From CAYONM01 sp964405325 (GTDB lineage Bacteria > Planctomycetota > UBA11346), in NCBI GenBank assembly GCA_964405325.1, contig CAYONM010000094.1, positions 1-13,590 of the forward strand: DNA of 13,590 bases, given 5' to 3'. The position numbers and the translations under genes were made by a program. Below, one piece after another: positions 1 to 6,052 of this stretch; the stretch's first letter is position 1; each line of letters opens with the position of its first letter. Under the pieces are notes generated by a model. The model made no database searches, had not been told where the DNA came from, and saw nothing but the letters and a program-made list of their open reading frames with translations.

Positions 1-47
1 GACCACCGAGATCTACACTCTTTCCCTACACGACGCTCTTCCGATCT
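1..47 (+). other. Illumina P5/TruSeq universal adapter remnant
   Basis: The first 47 bases match the 58-base TruSeq universal (P5) adapter minus its first 11 bases, ending with the diagnostic CGCTCTTCCGATCT directly before the insert. The orientation is that of a read running from adapter into insert. This is library-construction sequence, not genome. It marks the true contig end and explains why the atpG reading frame breaks at base 48. The match is from memory of the adapter but is unambiguous. Confidence 0.98.
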
Positions 48-197
48 GTTCAAGCCCTCGGCATAGGGCACCGAGCTGGCAGCAGCGTCCTGGGCCTTTT
101 TCAACTTGGCCGAGGCCACCAGCTCCATGGTCCGGGTGATCTTACCCGTACTTTGGATCGATGTCTTGCGCTTCAGAAGTTCGCGTGCGTTGGCCAT
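48..197 (-). CDS. atpG: ATP synthase gamma subunit, N-terminal 50 codons (cut by contig end)
   Basis: Gamma is the central rotating shaft of F1, turning inside the alpha3beta3 ring and passing c-ring rotation to the catalytic sites. Only the N-terminal helix is present. It begins MANARELLKRKTSIQS and contains the family signature KITRTMELVASAKLKKAQ (residues 19-36), comparable with KITKAMEMVAASKMRKSQ in E. coli. The ATG at 197 is the only sensible start, 21 bases after the atpA stop, with only a weak GGGAT-type ribosome binding site. Reading stops at base 48 because adapter sequence follows, so this is truncation by assembly and not a pseudogene. The remainder, and atpD/atpC if the order is the usual one, would lie to the left. 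Confidence 0.95.
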
Positions 198-218
198 GGT
201 CGTATCCCGCTATCACTA

Positions 219-1823
219 TCAGTCGAGCTGATGCTCCGCTTTGAACTGGACAACATATTTATCGACAACGTCCTTGAAGGTCTGCTCGCCCGCTTTGCCC
301 AGGGTCTTCTTCTCGTCGATCTCCTGCAGCAACTGCGGGTGGCTGGCGCGGACAAAATCCAGAAAACCTTGTTCAAAGGTGGCCACCTGATCGACCGGGA
401 TCTGGTCCAGCATGCCACTGCCAGCACCCTTGATCATCAGCACCTGCTCGACCACAGCCATCGGCACACCCTGGCCCTGCTTGAGCAGTTCCACCATGCG
501 CGCACCGCGATCCAGCTGCCGCTGGGTAGCAGGATCCAGCTCGGTGCCCAACTGGGCAAAGGCTTCCAATTCGCGGAAGGCGGCCAAATCCAGACGCAAG
601 GTACCGGCAACCTTTTTCATGCCTTTGATCTGAGCCGAACCGCCAACGCGGCTGACCGAAATGCCGATGTCCACCGCCGGCCGCTGACCGCCGTTGAACA
701 GATCCGGCTGCAAGTAGATCTGACCGTCAGTAATGGAGATCACGTTGGTCGGGATATAGGCGGAAACCTCACCTTCCTGAGTCTCGATCACCGGGAAGGC
801 GGTCAGCGAACCACCCCCCCGCACATCGTTCAGTTTGGCACTGCGCTCCAACAGACGCGAGTGCAAATAGAACACGTCGCCGGGATAGGCTTCACGACCG
901 GGCGGACGCCGCAGCAATAGCGACATCTCGCGATAGGCAGCCGCCTGCTTGGACAGATCGTCGTAGGCGATGAAGGTCGCCATGCCGCGACCACCATCGG
1001 CAACGGACTTGGCAACGAAGGTGCCGTCTTTTTCGACGGCATTCCCGCGATCATCCAGCTCCCAGGTGTTGTACATGAAATATTCAGCCATCGCACAGCC
1101 GGCATAGGGCGCCAGAAACTGCAGCGGCGAGGGCTTGCTGGCAGCGGCCGAAACAATGATGGTGTAATCCAAGGCACCGACGGCTGCGAGCTGGCGTTGG
1201 ATGCCGGCCACGGTCGATTCCTTCTGACCAATGGCGACATAGACGCAGATCACGCCCTTGCCCTTCTGGTTGATGATGGTGTCGGTGCAGATCGCGGTTT
1301 TGCCGGTCTTGCGGTCACCGATCACCAGCTCGCGCTGACCGCGTCCCACCGGGATCATGGAGTCGATCGCTTTCAAACCGGTCTGCAGCGGCTCGTGCAC
1401 ACTGCGACGATCGGCCAGACCAGGCGCCGGGCTCTCCACCTTGCGCATCTCACTGGTTTCGATCGGACCCTTGCCGTCCAGGGGTCGGCCCAGGGGATCG
1501 ACCACGCGACCCAGCAAGGCCTGACCCACCGGCACCTCCAACACACGCTGAGTGCGCTTGACCTGGTCGCCCTCGGCGAGGTTCTGGTATTCACCCAGCA
1601 CCACCGCACCAACAGATTCCTCTTCCAGGTTCAGGGCCAGACCGTAGCTGCCATTGGCGAATTCCAGCATCTCGCCAGCCATGCAGCCGGACAGACCACT
1701 GACGCGGGCGATACCATCGCCTACCTGCAGAATGCTGCCCACCTCATCGATGGCGATCTCGGCTCCATAGTTTTGCAGCTGCTGCTTGATGACCGCAGTC
1801 ATCTCATCGGCGCGGATCTTCAC
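219..1823 (-). CDS. atpA: F-type ATP synthase subunit alpha
   Basis: Alpha forms the F1 hexamer with beta and carries the non-catalytic nucleotide sites. The 534-residue product has the N-terminal beta-barrel (about 25-95), the P-loop GDRKTGKT (169-176), the Walker B strand IAYDDLSKQ (285-293), the stretch LLLRRPPGREAYPGDVFYLH (302-321) and the arginine-finger motif ISVSRVGG (388-395, Arg392). The C-terminal helical domain is complete. The length exceeds the usual 500-515 residues because of an insertion of about 27 residues between AEYF (246-249) and the Walker B strand; E. coli has about 9 residues there and this protein about 36. The insertion is in frame and rich in charged residues and glycine, so it looks like a surface loop. 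The start overlaps the atpH stop by four bases, which suggests translational coupling. Confidence 0.97.
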   Translation of the reverse strand: MKIRADEMTAVIKQQLQNYGAEIAIDEVGSILQVGDGIARVSGLSGCMAGEMLEFANGSYGLALNLEEESVGAVVLGEYQNLAEGDQVKRTQRVLEVPVGQALLGRVVDPLGRPLDGKGPIETSEMRKVESPAPGLADRRSVHEPLQTGLKAIDSMIPVGRGQRELVIGDRKTGKTAICTDTIINQKGKGVICVYVAIGQKESTVAGIQRQLAAVGALDYTIIVSAAASKPSPLQFLAPYAGCAMAEYFMYNTWELDDRGNAVEKDGTFVAKSVADGGRGMATFIAYDDLSKQAAAYREMSLLLRRPPGREAYPGDVFYLHSRLLERSAKLNDVRGGGSLTAFPVIETQEGEVSAYIPTNVISITDGQIYLQPDLFNGGQRPAVDIGISVSRVGGSAQIKGMKKVAGTLRLDLAAFRELEAFAQLGTELDPATQRQLDRGARMVELLKQGQGVPMAVVEQVLMIKGAGSGMLDQIPVDQVATFEQGFLDFVRASHPQLLQEIDEKKTLGKAGEQTFKDVVDKYVVQFKAEHQLD

Positions 1824-2404
1824 GCGGACTCTCCTGTGTTGTCATCCCACAGCCCAGCGGCCAGGGGGACCGCCTGCAGGCGGCGCTTCATGTCGTTTAA
1901 TTGACGAGACACGGTCGCATCGATGACCCGGTCCTGGACCTGGACCCGCATGCCGCCGATCAATTCGGGATCGACGCTGAGCTGCAGCTCGATGGTGGCG
2001 TCAAAACGCCTGGCCAGCGTCTTCCGCAGACCGTTCACGGCGGTGGCATCGATAGCGACGGCACTGGTCACGGCCACCGCCAGCTGGCCGCTGTGTTGAT
2101 CGGCCAGTTCGCGGACATGGCGCAAAATACCGACCACCTCGGCAAAGCGGTTCCGATCCACCAGGACTCGGAGCAGGTTGAACACCAGACGGCTGATACG
2201 GCTCTCGAAAATATCCGATAGGAGACGCTTGGCCCGGGCACGACTGAGGTCGGGATGCTCGATCCGGTCAATCAGCGCCGGGTGCGCTGCCAGCACGATC
2301 ACCAGCTCGTCGACTTCTTCAACAACACTGGCCAAGCGACCAGCTTCCTCGGCCGCTTCGACCAAAGCACTGGCATAGACACCGACCACGGTAGCGGCGC
2401 TCAT
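1820..2404 (-). CDS. atpH: F-type ATP synthase subunit delta
   Basis: Delta (OSCP in mitochondria) caps the alpha3beta3 head and joins it to the b-subunit stator. The 194-residue protein has the expected N-terminal helical bundle, beginning with YASALVEAAEEAG (10-22), and the typical C-terminal motif VDPELIGGMRVQVQDRVIDA (143-162) followed by QLNDMKRRL. Length is slightly above the common 175-180. Both ends overlap their neighbours by four bases in the ATGA pattern: the start with the atpF stop, the stop with the atpA start. Sequence conservation is low in this family, so the call rests on the C-terminal motif and the operon position. Confidence 0.95.
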   Translation of the reverse strand: MSAATVVGVYASALVEAAEEAGRLASVVEEVDELVIVLAAHPALIDRIEHPDLSRARAKRLLSDIFESRISRLVFNLLRVLVDRNRFAEVVGILRHVRELADQHSGQLAVAVTSAVAIDATAVNGLRKTLARRFDATIELQLSVDPELIGGMRVQVQDRVIDATVSRQLNDMKRRLQAVPLAAGLWDDNTGESA

Positions 2405-2901
2405 GACTGATCCTGGAGTTCAGTAATCGCATCGGCAACCAACTGCTGATGAGCGGCGGCATCGAGTTCCCTACGGATGATGCGACCGGCAGCCAGGGTG
2501 GCGACCTCGGCCATACCACCGCGCAGTTCCACCAAGGCCTGCTGTTTGGCGATTTCGATCTCGCGCTTGGCCCGGTCCAGGACCCGCATCGCTTCGCTGC
2601 AGCCCTCGTCCAGGATCTGCGCCTGCTGCTGCTCGGCATTCTTCCGGGCTTCGGCCAGCATGCCGGCGACGGTCTGCTCGGCATCCTTCAGCTTGGCGGC
2701 AAAGGCCTGCTGTTGCTCCTTGGCAGCTGCCAGAGCCTGTTCGGTTTCGGCCAACTGATCGCGAATCTGCTGTTCGCGGCTGTCGATGGCCGCCACCACC
2801 GGTTTGACGGCGGCTTTCAGCAAGATCAGCACGAAACAGACAAAAGCGGCCAGTGACCAGAAGAAGTTCGGCAGATTCTCGTAGAGAAATTCAGGGATCA
2901 T
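2401..2901 (-). CDS. atpF: F-type ATP synthase subunit b
   Basis: Subunit b is the peripheral stalk that holds alpha3beta3 still against the rotor. The 166-residue protein has one N-terminal membrane segment (about 10-32, FFWSLAAFVCFVLILLKAAV) and then a long alanine-, glutamine- and glutamate-rich helix typical of the b-dimer coiled coil (about 40-140). The segment after the membrane helix, KPVVAAIDSREQQIRDQLAE, is family-typical. The ATG at 2901 follows an AGGTGA ribosome binding site at good spacing. Only one b-type gene is present, with no b', so the stalk is presumably a homodimer. Confidence 0.95.
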   Translation of the reverse strand: MIPEFLYENLPNFFWSLAAFVCFVLILLKAAVKPVVAAIDSREQQIRDQLAETEQALAAAKEQQQAFAAKLKDAEQTVAGMLAEARKNAEQQQAQILDEGCSEAMRVLDRAKREIEIAKQQALVELRGGMAEVATLAAGRIIRRELDAAAHQQLVADAITELQDQS

Positions 2902-2931
2902 GATCCGTCACCTGCGTGCTCGAAGGGCTCG

Positions 2932-2971
2932 CGGCCTGGTTGATCGCGGTACGACCACGATTGCCAGGCCG
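2932..2971 (-). repeat. 8-bp inverted repeat in the atpE-atpF gap
   Basis: CGGCCTGG (2932-2939) and CCAGGCCG (2964-2971) are perfect inverted copies separated by 24 bases. In the atp mRNA they would form an 8-bp GC-rich stem upstream of the atpF ribosome binding site. No T-run follows, so it is not a standard intrinsic terminator. A role in mRNA processing or in setting c versus b expression is possible but inferred. Confidence 0.5.
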
Positions 2972-2985
2972 AACTGGGCGGAAGA

Positions 2986-3004
2986 GAGCGCCACTATGGC
3001 GCTC
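2986..3004 (-). promoter_or_regulatory. Compact hairpin just after the atpE stop codon
   Basis: GAGCGCCA (2986-2993) and TGGCGCTC (2997-3004) are perfect inverted copies with a 3-base loop, giving an 8-bp stem that begins 17 bases after the atpE stop codon on the minus strand. No U-tract follows, so read-through into atpF is expected. A hairpin at this spot could protect the upstream atpB-atpE mRNA from 3' exonucleases or slow polymerase, raising c-subunit yield relative to the single-copy subunits. The structure is visible in the sequence; the role is inferred. Confidence 0.55.
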
Positions 3005-3021
3005 GAGACGGACTCACTCGC

Positions 3022-3339
3022 TTACTTCATCACCACAGCGAGCAGACAGACCACCACAGCGAACAGCGCAACGCCTTCGATGAAAGCGGCGGTCAGAATC
3101 ATGTTGCCCGTGATCTTGCCGGCTACCTCCGGCTGCCGAGCAATGCTTTCGTTGGCGGCAGCAGCCAACTTACTGATACCGATGCCGGCGCCGATCACGG
3201 CAATACTAGCAGCCAGAGCGGCGAGGCCAGCGCCTATGGGGCTCAGACTGGCAGCAGCAGCAACGGCCTCTTCGGGCATGGCGGCGGCGGCCTGGGCGGC
3301 TTGGGCGACGTGGGCAGCGATGGCGGTGAGATCGGGCAT
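3022..3339 (-). CDS. atpE: F-type ATP synthase subunit c (proton-type)
   Basis: Subunit c forms the membrane rotor ring that carries ions. The 105-residue product has two transmembrane helices (about 36-62 and 78-103), the polar loop RQP (68-70) and the ion-binding carboxylate Glu88 in AAFIEGVALF. At the positions that bind Na+ in the Ilyobacter c ring (Gln32, Ser66, Thr67) it has Ile55, Gly89 and Val90, so coupling by H+ is expected. The N-terminus is about 30 residues longer than the compact 75-80-residue form and is alanine-rich (13-32), with no basic residues. A GAGAGGAA-type ribosome binding site precedes the ATG at 3339. The gap to atpB is 31 bases. Confidence 0.96.
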   Translation of the reverse strand: MPDLTAIAAHVAQAAQAAAAMPEEAVAAAASLSPIGAGLAALAASIAVIGAGIGISKLAAAANESIARQPEVAGKITGNMILTAAFIEGVALFAVVVCLLAVVMK

Positions 3340-3370
3340 GATGCGTTCCTCTCGGGGACAGGCAGGATGA

Positions 3371-4327
3371 CTAGTGTTCGGGGTGAATGCTGGCGCCGAT
3401 GAACACAGCGCTCAGCAGAGTGAAAACATAGGCTTGGACAAAGGCGACCAGTAGTTCCAGGAAATAGATCGCCACGGCCAGCACGAAACCGCTCAGGCCC
3501 AGGCTCACTTCCAGCACACCGCCAGCATTGACGCTGTACAGGATGAAACCGAGCGAGGTGAAGGCCAGCAGCACGGTATGGCCGGCGAACATGTTGGCGA
3601 AGAGACGAATGGCCAGCGCAATCGGTTTGGTCAGCAGACTGAGCAATTCGATGATCGCCAGCAGGGTCCAGACGAACAGGCCAATGGGCTTCAGTGAAAA
3701 CGGCACCGGCACCAGCGTTTGCCAGAAGGTAAGCACTCCCTGCTGCTTCATGCCGAAGAACAACATGGTTGCCAAGGTGGTGATCGCAAAACCGGCGGTG
3801 ACCAGGATATTACTCGAGGCCGTACCAGTGCCGGGAATCAAACCCATCAGATTGAAACTGAGAATGGCGAGGAACAAGGCGACAACGTGCGCCGTCCAAG
3901 CATCACCATGGTGGATATTCGGCCGCACCACGTCGTTGCGGATGAACAACACCAGCGCTTCGATGGCCCCCTGGATACGACCCTTGGGCACCATCTGTTC
4001 AGACCGGCGCCTTCCGATGACACCAACAAACAGGACCATCAGGATCAGGGCGATGGTGCCGAAAAAGGTCTGGGTATTGAAGAAACCAAGCGGTTCGGGC
4101 AGCACCATAGCATGCGCCACCATGTTGTCGACTTGCTGCTGCGAATACTGCGCTCCCTTAAGCTCACGGAAGCTCTGCTCGTTGAAGATCAGCAGGGGCT
4201 TGTTGTGCAGCCATTCGACCGCCGGATACGGCATGTTGTGATGCACCAGGCTCTGGCCCATGTCGAAGCCATGATGGGCATCGTGCGCTGCCTCGTGTCC
4301 GTTTCCGACCACATCCGCTTCAGCCAC
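3371..4327 (-). CDS. atpB: F-type ATP synthase subunit a
   Basis: Subunit a provides the two half-channels through which protons reach and leave the c ring. The 318-residue membrane protein carries the essential arginine (Arg241) in IALAIRLFANMFAGH (236-250) and the conserved C-terminal helix FVQAYVFTLLSAVFIG (296-311) with Gln298. Five or six hydrophobic segments are visible between residues 87 and 312. The N-terminus is soluble and histidine-rich (11-30). Translation starts at a GTG (4325-4327) preceded by AAGGAG at seven-base spacing; this start overlaps the end of the atpI-like gene by eight bases. The motifs and operon position leave little doubt. Confidence 0.96.
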   Translation of the reverse strand: MAEADVVGNGHEAAHDAHHGFDMGQSLVHHNMPYPAVEWLHNKPLLIFNEQSFRELKGAQYSQQQVDNMVAHAMVLPEPLGFFNTQTFFGTIALILMVLFVGVIGRRRSEQMVPKGRIQGAIEALVLFIRNDVVRPNIHHGDAWTAHVVALFLAILSFNLMGLIPGTGTASSNILVTAGFAITTLATMLFFGMKQQGVLTFWQTLVPVPFSLKPIGLFVWTLLAIIELLSLLTKPIALAIRLFANMFAGHTVLLAFTSLGFILYSVNAGGVLEVSLGLSGFVLAVAIYFLELLVAFVQAYVFTLLSAVFIGASIHPEH

Positions 4328-4697
4328 CCGCAGGCTCCTTGTGTTGTGCTCGCATCAGAAGACTGGCCTCAAGCAGGAAAGCCAACACCAATACGGCAGT
4401 GAACGAGACCAGCACTGCGACCCGTTGGGTCATGGGGTCCTGTCGAATGACCAAAAAGACCATGAGTATTACAAACAACCTGACCGGCATGAACGCAAGG
4501 GGGAGGAGCATCCGTGCTTCCGGTCGGATACGGGTATAACAATAAGCCAATAGCAGTCCAGTCGAGAGGGAACACATTCCGGCTATGCCTGCGGCGTAGA
4601 TCCCATATCGAGCCACTCCCCCCCCGCACAACATGGCCCCAAGCGCCACCAGAACGGTGACCACCAGACTGCTGGCCACGACGTGCAAAACCTTCAT
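4320..4697 (-). CDS. ATP synthase protein I-like membrane protein
   Basis: A 125-residue protein with four predicted membrane segments (about 5-26, 31-52, 64-85 and 92-114) and a short charged tail. This size, topology and position just before atpB are those of AtpI, an accessory protein thought to help assemble the c ring or supply Mg2+. The sequence is not conserved enough for a firm name. Its start overlaps the preceding atpZ-like gene by four bases (ATGA) and its stop lies inside atpB, so it is certainly part of the operon. No strong ribosome binding site is seen; translation is probably coupled to the upstream gene. Confidence 0.75.
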   Translation of the reverse strand: MKVLHVVASSLVVTVLVALGAMLCGGGVARYGIYAAGIAGMCSLSTGLLLAYCYTRIRPEARMLLPLAFMPVRLFVILMVFLVIRQDPMTQRVAVLVSFTAVLVLAFLLEASLLMRAQHKEPAGG

Positions 4698-4903
4698 TTC
4701 GGCCAGAATTCCTTGACCACATGATACAACCCAGCAACGAGAAACAGCAACATGCAGCTGATCAGGGCGATCGGCTCACTGTCGAGCCAACGGTCGAGGC
4801 TCCAGCCCACAGCGAAGCCCAGTCCGATGGCCGCTACCAAGGTGTAACCGACCTCGATCCCTCGCAGGGGGCTGGGGTCAGAACCGTGCTCATGGTCGGG
4901 CAT
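4694..4903 (-). CDS. AtpZ/AtpI-family small membrane protein
   Basis: A 69-residue protein with two membrane helices (about 18-38 and 43-63). The stretch from the first helix through GWSLDRWLDSEP (33-44) matches the pattern of the AtpZ family (ATPase_gene1, PF09527), whose members stand at the head of F-type ATPase operons and are linked to c-ring assembly or ion uptake. The ATG at 4903 has no Shine-Dalgarno sequence; instead a 5-bp hairpin occupies that position. An in-frame TGA sits immediately before the ATG, so the gene cannot start further upstream. Confidence 0.8.
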   Translation of the reverse strand: MPDHEHGSDPSPLRGIEVGYTLVAAIGLGFAVGWSLDRWLDSEPIALISCMLLFLVAGLYHVVKEFWPK

Positions 4904-4906
4904 TCA

Positions 4907-4919
4907 GGCCATGCTGGCC
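4907..4919 (-). promoter_or_regulatory. Small hairpin in the leader of the atpZ-like gene
   Basis: GGCCA-TGC-TGGCC is a perfect 5-bp stem with a 3-base loop ending three bases before the ATG at 4903, where a ribosome binding site would be expected. It lies in the 30-base gap between the VOC gene and the atpZ-like gene. It may limit translation of the small gene, or be chance in a GC-rich sequence. Confidence 0.35.
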
Positions 4920-4933
4920 ACGACCGGACCCGG

Positions 4934-5344
4934 TCAATGCATGCCGCCCGGAATGATCCGCGGATGTGTGCCAGACGGATCGGTACCGAGATGGGCATCT
5001 CGCCGATCCCGAACCGTGATCAGATGCTGATCCGGATCGATTACCTCGAGTTTGCGCTCGTGCATTTCCTTGAACAGGATGCGCTGCTTGCGAAGCCGAT
5101 CCTTGGTGGCGTCCATATCATCGGCCAAAATCAACAACTCGACCCGCTCCTGGTCGAAGATCGATTTCTCCTGTTCGGCAGGAGTGCGCGTGCGTAACAC
5201 CAGCCGACGTTCGCCATTCTCGGTGAAGATCACCTGCGCCGGGCCGTCTTGCGTGGCGGTCCAGCCGAACAGCTCGGAATAGAAACGCTTCGACAGCTTG
5301 AGATCGCTGACCGCCAGTTCGATGGACATGGGAGCATGGCTCAT
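4934..5344 (-). CDS. VOC-superfamily (glyoxalase/bleomycin-resistance fold) protein
   Basis: A 136-residue single-domain protein with two beta-alpha-beta-beta-beta modules. The first opens with MSIELAVSDLKLSKRFYSELF (6-26, typical of the superfamily) and the second has VELLILADDMDATKDRL (68-84) and IDPDQHLITV (102-111). At the positions that carry terminal metal ligands in glyoxalase I (His near the start, Glu in the DPDG..IE motif) it appears to have Ser7 and Thr110, so a metal-dependent glyoxalase reaction is unlikely; substrate binding or dioxygenase-like lineage without metal is possible. The stop lies 30 bases before the atpZ-like ATG on the same strand, so it may be the first gene of the atp transcript. 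Met1 (5344) and Met6 (5329) are both possible starts; neither has a clear ribosome binding site. Confidence 0.8.
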   Translation of the reverse strand: MSHAPMSIELAVSDLKLSKRFYSELFGWTATQDGPAQVIFTENGERRLVLRTRTPAEQEKSIFDQERVELLILADDMDATKDRLRKQRILFKEMHERKLEVIDPDQHLITVRDRRDAHLGTDPSGTHPRIIPGGMH

Positions 5345-5449
5345 AGACCACTATACACCAGGAATTTCCCAGATGCCGCCCCCAACTTGCAGCTTGGAGC
5401 CCTGGCCGCCAGCTCCACAATCGCAGGGTCTTCGTCAGGAGGACCACGC
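5345..5449. promoter_or_regulatory. Divergent promoter region between VOC/atp and usp genes
   Basis: The two flanking genes point away from each other, so both promoters should lie in or near these 105 bases. On the minus strand a TATAGT (5350-5355) is a possible -10 box, but it is only five bases from the Met1 codon, so it would give a leaderless VOC transcript or favour the Met6 start; no good -35 box accompanies it. On the plus strand TTGGAG (5394-5399) and CACAAT (5416-5421) have 16-base spacing and would give a short leader before the AGGAGG at 5437-5442. Both are weak matches. Confidence 0.35.
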
Positions 5450-5872
5450 ATGGACGTTCAACGCATCACCGTCGGCATCAGCGGCCATGAACCTGAAGGC
5501 ACCAAGCTCGCCATCGCCTGTCGCTACGCCCGAGCCTTTGACGCCGAACTGGTCTTTCTGCACGTCAACGATCCGAAGGCCGGTGCCATGGCCTTCGTCG
5601 ATCACGGGGTGAAATTTGACCCCGCGGTACTGCAACGCTACGTCACGCATCATGCCGGTGGCCCCTCCTTGCCCGATCGCTGCAGCTGCGAAGTCCATAC
5701 CGGCGATTGGCTGGAAGAGCTGCGTAATGCCAGCAAACAGAGCGACCTGCTGATCCTCGGCCATAAACACACCCACTGGCTGCAATCGGCCCTGTCCGAC
5801 AGTCTGGATGAGATGGTGATCAACCGCGCCCATTGCCCCGTTTTGGTCGTGCCAGACAAGCTGGAGGCCTGA
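5450..5872 (+). CDS. Universal stress protein (UspA-like) with degenerate ATP motif
   Basis: The 140-residue product starts at the ATG at 5450, set by a perfect AGGAGG seven bases upstream. It has the Usp fold pattern: an N-terminal strand RITVGISG (5-12), the helix EGTKLAIACRYARAF (16-30), the strand AELVFLHV (32-39), and the C-terminal strand-helix-strand LLILGHKHTHW...AHCPVLVVPD (100-136). ATP-binding Usp proteins carry G-x2-G-x9-G-S/T in this last part; here the second glycine is His107 and no GS/GT follows, so it is probably a non-ATP-binding member. It stands alone on the plus strand. A stress-adaptation role is implied only by the family. Confidence 0.8.
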   Translation: MDVQRITVGISGHEPEGTKLAIACRYARAFDAELVFLHVNDPKAGAMAFVDHGVKFDPAVLQRYVTHHAGGPSLPDRCSCEVHTGDWLEELRNASKQSDLLILGHKHTHWLQSALSDSLDEMVINRAHCPVLVVPDKLEA

Positions 5873-5875
5873 AGC

Positions 5876-5926
5876 GACGTCACAGGGGGCTCTCCTCCGC
5901 CAGTTCGGCTCGACTCTCGTGACGTC
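5876..5926. repeat. Inverted repeat in the convergent usp-xerD gap
   Basis: GACGTCAC (5876-5883) and GTGACGTC (5919-5926) are perfect inverted copies, 35 bases apart, beginning four bases after the usp stop codon. The 180-base gap (5873-6052) separates convergent genes and so should hold terminators, yet no GC stem followed by a T-run is seen on either strand. A small palindrome GCCCGGGC lies at about 5994-6001. Otherwise nothing recognisable is in the gap. Confidence 0.35.
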
Positions 5927-6052
5927 CGTCGCACCCGCCAGCCAGGCTCCGGCCCCTCGGCCTCGGCTGCAGATGCGGAGCGCATGGTCCTCGCCCGGGC
6001 AAAGTCGAGTTCAGGACGAATGCGACGGTTGCGAGGATCGCTTTTCAAGCCT

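Noticed and set aside
153..920. Long open frame on the plus strand across atpA
   Set aside because: It lies wholly opposite the conserved atpA and atpG coding sequence, has no family motif and no ribosome binding site; GC-rich codons commonly leave the opposite strand open.
1197..1904. Plus-strand open frame opposite the 5' end of atpA
   Set aside because: It is the antisense of the P-loop and beta-barrel region of atpA, with no recognisable domain.
3022..4903. Sodium-type N-ATPase operon
   Set aside because: Gene order is that of a standard F-type operon and the c subunit lacks the Na+-binding glutamine, serine and threonine.
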